A stretch of 20,633 nucleotides of DNA, taken from Mesotaenium endlicherianum. Lineage: Eukaryota; Streptophyta; Zygnematophyceae; Zygnematales; Mesotaeniaceae. Below are positions 19,233 through 20,633 of the stretch, piece by piece (positions within the stretch are counted from its first letter, which is position 1; each line of letters begins with the position of its first letter). The DNA is taken from positions 485,169 through 505,801 of the forward strand of contig WELA01013825.1 of the NCBI GenBank assembly GCA_009602735.1, read 5' to 3'. A program made the translations under genes and the position numbers. The notes under the pieces were generated by a model that was given only the letters and a program-made list of their open reading frames with translations, had not been told where the DNA came from and did not search any database.

Positions 19233-19908
19233 TTAAGGAGGTACCTCTCGTAGCAGCAGACAGAACATTCTATCTTCCTTCTGGTTCCAGCTGTCAATGA
19301 ACTCCATTGCATTCAACAATTTGCATCTTCTTGGAAGCCTCTCCTTTTCATTCATTTGCCATCCATACAAGACAAGAGGAAGAGCACTGGTGGGTGCCAA
19401 GTTAGTCTGCCCATCACTGGCTCCTCTCACTTTAACTGTACCTCTGCTCCAACACACTTCAGCTTGATGTCTATTAAGCCAGGACCTGCCTAGCACGAGA
19501 TCATAAACGCCAGTATTGCGTGCCTCAAATGTAAACGTTTCAGTTAGAACTGCAATGCCAGAACCTAACTGGACCTCAATAGGCTTGGTTATAACTCCTC
19601 CCGGGATACTAGAGGCATCTCCAAGGAACATTTTTCTATTCCCTTGGGTGACAGTAGGCAGCCTTAGCCGCTTAACTAAGTCCTTGTGGATAAAAGTATG
19701 TGACGCCCCTCCGTCAACAAATGCCCTCACCTTCCTACCTGCAATCAGGCAATGCGGTAGGATAGGGGGGACTGTCTTTTCCTGACTTTCGCATTGTTCT
19801 CCTGACTTAGCAAAGAAATGTTGGACATCAGGTAGAACAAGATCATCCAGAGTGTGCACTTTCTGGAGATCTATATTGCTGATGGTCTCCTTTATCTGGT
19901 TGTCAGGT
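19233..19908 (-). pseudogene. Pol: aspartic protease region
   Basis: The frame reads RKVRAFVDGGASHTFIHKDL, the retropepsin active site; the usual Ser/Thr after the catalytic Asp is Gly here (D-G-G-A). A second typical segment is YDLVLGRSWLNRHQAEVCW. The open frame formally begins within R2 (19943), but retroelement protein begins only at about SPDNQIKETI. It ends at TAA (19233-19235) after LLREVPP, and the same frame continues into reverse transcriptase, so the stop replaces a sense codon, probably CAA. Confidence 0.85.
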
Positions 19909-20633
19909 GAAATGAATCGACTTACCAAATAGGCGATTAACAATTAATAAAGATCTTTATATCAGCAAGTAATCTTTATGGTACTCTCCGTTAACTGTTT
20001 AACGGCAAAAGGACAATGCACTAGCAGTGAATAATACTCGTCAGTCAAATGAGAGTAAACTAGCATCAATAATGCGAATCAGTAAACTCATACATAAGCA
20101 AGGTTAGAAGACAGTGCGTATCAATGGCTTCTCGCCTTGGATTCAGATCTCTCTCAGTAAGCTATACAAGAGAGTTGGCCTCGTTTCCGAATGCCGAACT
20201 CGAGAGCAATGCCTAGCATATGTACATGGAATGAGTTTACTGTTCAACGGTCAGTGCGATGGCACCGCCTACCCGGGAGTTAACCACGTTGGTAGGACCT
20301 CGGTTATCCAAATCCATCGCCATCTCCCATCATCCCGAATAGCCATCTATCATGGGAATGTCATCTGGCCATTCATCTAGCATGTCGTACTTAGATGCAT
20401 ATCAAGGCAGTTCGCTGCTACCGAGCACGGAAGTCAGCTGGCTGTCAAAGAATGTGTCAGCAAGCTGACTTAAGTTGACTTCAGCCTGCTGCTTTCGGCC
20501 GAGTCATTAAACTGATAATTATGTAAAGCCCAGCAGACTGATTATTAACTAAAGTGCAGCAGGCTGAACTTAATTAACTATTAGATTTAAATGAATATTA
20601 TATCCACTAATATACTGATTCATTACAATCCCT
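19909..20633 (+). repeat. Repeat R2, second copy of R1, cut by window end
   Basis: It matches R1 in the same orientation from GAAATGAAT through AACTATTA and GATTCATTACAATCCCT, where the window ends. It carries the same 88-codon frame (20114-20380). It abuts the protease region of the gypsy pol. Similarity with R1 still holds at the last base, so the right border is unknown. Confidence 0.75.

Larger units (their letters stand above)
14961..19908 (-). pseudogene. pol: Ty3/gypsy chromovirus-type pol, degenerate and interrupted by R3
   Basis: Domain order is protease, reverse transcriptase, RNase H, integrase, chromodomain, which defines a Ty3/gypsy chromodomain retrotransposon (retrotransposition by reverse transcription and integration). 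In-frame stops are at 19233, 18894, 18861, 18361, 17045 and 15342 (lowest base of each codon); frameshifts lie near 18430 and 17055. Repeat R3 sits between integrase and chromodomain. The N-terminal side stops at repeat R2, so gag is missing here. Several catalytic positions are changed (see domain entries). The copy is dead. No matching + strand gag can be assigned with certainty; the one at 10943 may be of the same or another family. Confidence 0.93.

Noticed and set aside
19920..19943. Start of the protease frame at 19943
   Set aside because: These first residues are encoded by R2 and not by the retroelement; the apparent start codon is TTG.
12296..20633. R1 and R2 as the two LTRs of the - strand gypsy pol between them
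   Set aside because: R2 leads straight into protease with no gag or primer site, the R2 outer flank shares AGGGAT with the inner flank of R1, and no target duplication matches.
1..20633. tRNA or rRNA genes, CRISPR arrays, bacterial operons
   Set aside because: No cloverleaf, rRNA core or regularly spaced repeat array was seen; the content is eukaryotic.

Overview
The window is eukaryotic nuclear DNA: it has a spliced conserved gene, introns of 300-640 bases with GT/AG borders, a chromodomain Ty3/gypsy retrotransposon and nested repeats. The conserved gene resembles the plant splicing factor TOUGH (TGH, the GPATCH1 family) more than the animal form. My best guess is therefore a green-lineage organism, perhaps a streptophyte alga with a GC-rich gene space. 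The lineage is inference; no ribosomal or organellar marker is present.

Bases 1-5829 (+ strand, very GC-rich) hold the 3' part of the TGH/GPATCH1-like gene. Seven exons can be joined in consistent phase: about 24-330, 970-1576, 2001-2312, 2782-3081, 3409-3783, 4259-5329 and 5785-5829 (stop). The N-terminal G-patch part lies before the window. The introns are full of CT, GT, GA and TGCCTC microsatellites. From about 5.9 kb the sequence becomes AT-richer. Bases 5830-7264 hold no gene I can support.

Bases 7265-8188 (- strand) hold an uncharacterised open frame of about 307 codons with an acidic patch and a KVHF motif like a PP1 docking site. From 8.2 to 10.0 kb there is non-coding DNA with two diverged copies of a roughly 280-base MITE. 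Its terminal inverted repeats begin CAGGCCCC, which is hAT-like.

Bases 10.0-20.6 kb are a nest of decayed retroelements. A broken gag-like gene (+, 10943-12295) runs into repeat R1 (12296-13012). On the - strand lies a dead Ty3/gypsy pol in the order protease, reverse transcriptase, RNase H, integrase, chromodomain (19908 down to 14961). It carries about six in-frame stops and two frameshifts, and a 1252-base repeat, R3 (15477-16728), is inserted in it. Downstream of pol come purine-tract/LTR-like sequence and a broken gene of unknown family (14691 down to 13384). Repeat R2 (19909 to the window end) is a second copy of R1 and truncates the protease end of pol. R1, R2 and R3 share their terminal sequence and a conserved core.

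Only the TGH-like gene, and possibly the 7.3-8.2 kb frame, look like functional host genes. The most unusual items are the R family, the broken gene at 13.4-14.7 kb and the KVHF protein.
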